This document shows, piece after piece, positions 63,683 to 64,000 of a DNA stretch of 64,000 nt (position 1 is its first letter; the number at the start of each line of letters is the position of its first letter). The DNA lies in the NCBI RefSeq assembly GCF_014196125.1, contig NZ_JACIDA010000001.1:310001-374000 (forward strand), given 5' to 3'. The notes below the pieces were generated by a model that saw only the letters and a list, made by a program, of their open reading frames with translations, was not told the origin of the DNA and ran no database searches. This DNA comes from Brevundimonas mediterranea. Its GTDB lineage: Bacteria; Pseudomonadota; Alphaproteobacteria; Caulobacterales; Caulobacteraceae. The position numbers were made by a program, and so were the translations under genes.

Positions 63683-64000
63683 TGCCAGTCGCCAAGGTCA
63701 ACGGCGTCGAAGTTGAGTTCGAGCCCGGGATGACCGTGCTCCAGGTCGCCGAGCGCGCCGGGCAGGAAATCCCGCGCTTCTGCTATCACGAGCGCCTGTC
63801 CATCGCCGGCAACTGCCGCATGTGCCTGGTCGAGGTGAAGCCTGGGCCGCCGAAGCCGCAGGCCTCGTGCGCCCTGCCGGCCGCCGAAGGTCAGGAAATC
63901 TTCACCGACACCCCGATGGTCAAGAAGGCCCGGGAAGGCGTGATGGAATTCCTGCTGATCAACCACCCGCTGGATTGCCCGATCTGCGACCAGGGCGGCG
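63682..64000 (+). CDS. nuoG: NADH-quinone oxidoreductase subunit G, partial
   Basis: The first 106 residues of the 75-kDa-type subunit, cut by the window end. The N-terminal 2Fe-2S ferredoxin domain is intact: [20 protein letters not shown] with three cysteines and ASCALPA with the fourth. The beginning of the 4Fe-4S region [12 protein letters not shown] follows. It directly follows the lipoprotein gene (the TGA overlaps the ATG). Confidence 0.96.
   Translation, partial: MPVAKVNGVEVEFEPGMTVLQVAERAGQEIPRFCYHERLSIAGNCRMCLVEVKPGPPKPQASCALPAAEGQEIFTDTPMVKKAREGVMEFLLINHPLDCPICDQGG

Overview
The window looks like chromosomal DNA of a high-GC alphaproteobacterium of the Caulobacteraceae, most likely Brevundimonas or a close relative. 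This is inferred from a Caulobacter-type TonB-dependent receptor, the order tig - clpP - clpX - lon - hup, a nuoABCDEFG operon with extra small genes, alphaproteobacterial tRNAs and typical interspersed repeats. No rRNA, CRISPR array, prophage or insertion sequence was seen.

Bases 1-12300 are an accessory region: a partial secreted propeller-like protein, a TonB-dependent receptor, three secreted class-C beta-lactamase-fold serine hydrolases, a secreted HExxH protein, and MarR and AraC regulators. Together they suggest import and hydrolysis of a peptide-, ester- or lactam-like compound. Bases 12300-17500 hold an aldo/keto reductase remnant, then a minus-strand detoxification operon (SDR, old yellow enzyme, quinone-type reductase, two alpha/beta hydrolases) divergent from a TetR regulator, with a palindromic operator candidate between them. 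Bases 18100-21800 hold a class II aldolase, an FMN 2-hydroxyacid oxidase and an exported 2-haloacid dehalogenase, divergent from a Crp-type regulator. This arrangement fits 2-halo/2-hydroxy acid catabolism. Small metabolic genes, HxlR and MaoC genes, and a frameshifted AraC copy follow, up to tRNA-Lys.

Bases 24800-36100 carry housekeeping and metabolic genes: an APC permease with an Hpt protein, chorismate mutase, ferredoxin-NADP reductase, a dipeptidyl peptidase with an overlapping amidase lipoprotein, SemiSWEET, an SCP2 protein, acyl-CoA dehydrogenase, and a one-chain EgtB-EgtD ergothioneine enzyme. Bases 36100-38350 form an island of four lower-GC orphan genes separated by diverged copies of a repeat that mostly begins at stop codons. 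Stress-related small genes and a metallo-beta-lactamase-fold hydrolase follow.

Bases 40250-50330 are the protein quality-control block (trigger factor, ClpP, ClpX, Lon) plus HU, with clear rho-independent terminators, a MITE-like palindrome and a sigma-32-like promoter candidate upstream of lon. Then come tRNA-Val, a large autotransporter with calcium-binding-type aspartate repeats, a glycosyltransferase, two identical tRNA-Asp genes and an AbgT transporter. The window ends inside the respiratory complex I operon (nuoA to partial nuoG), whose genes mostly overlap by a few bases and are interspersed with a small membrane protein and a lipoprotein gene.
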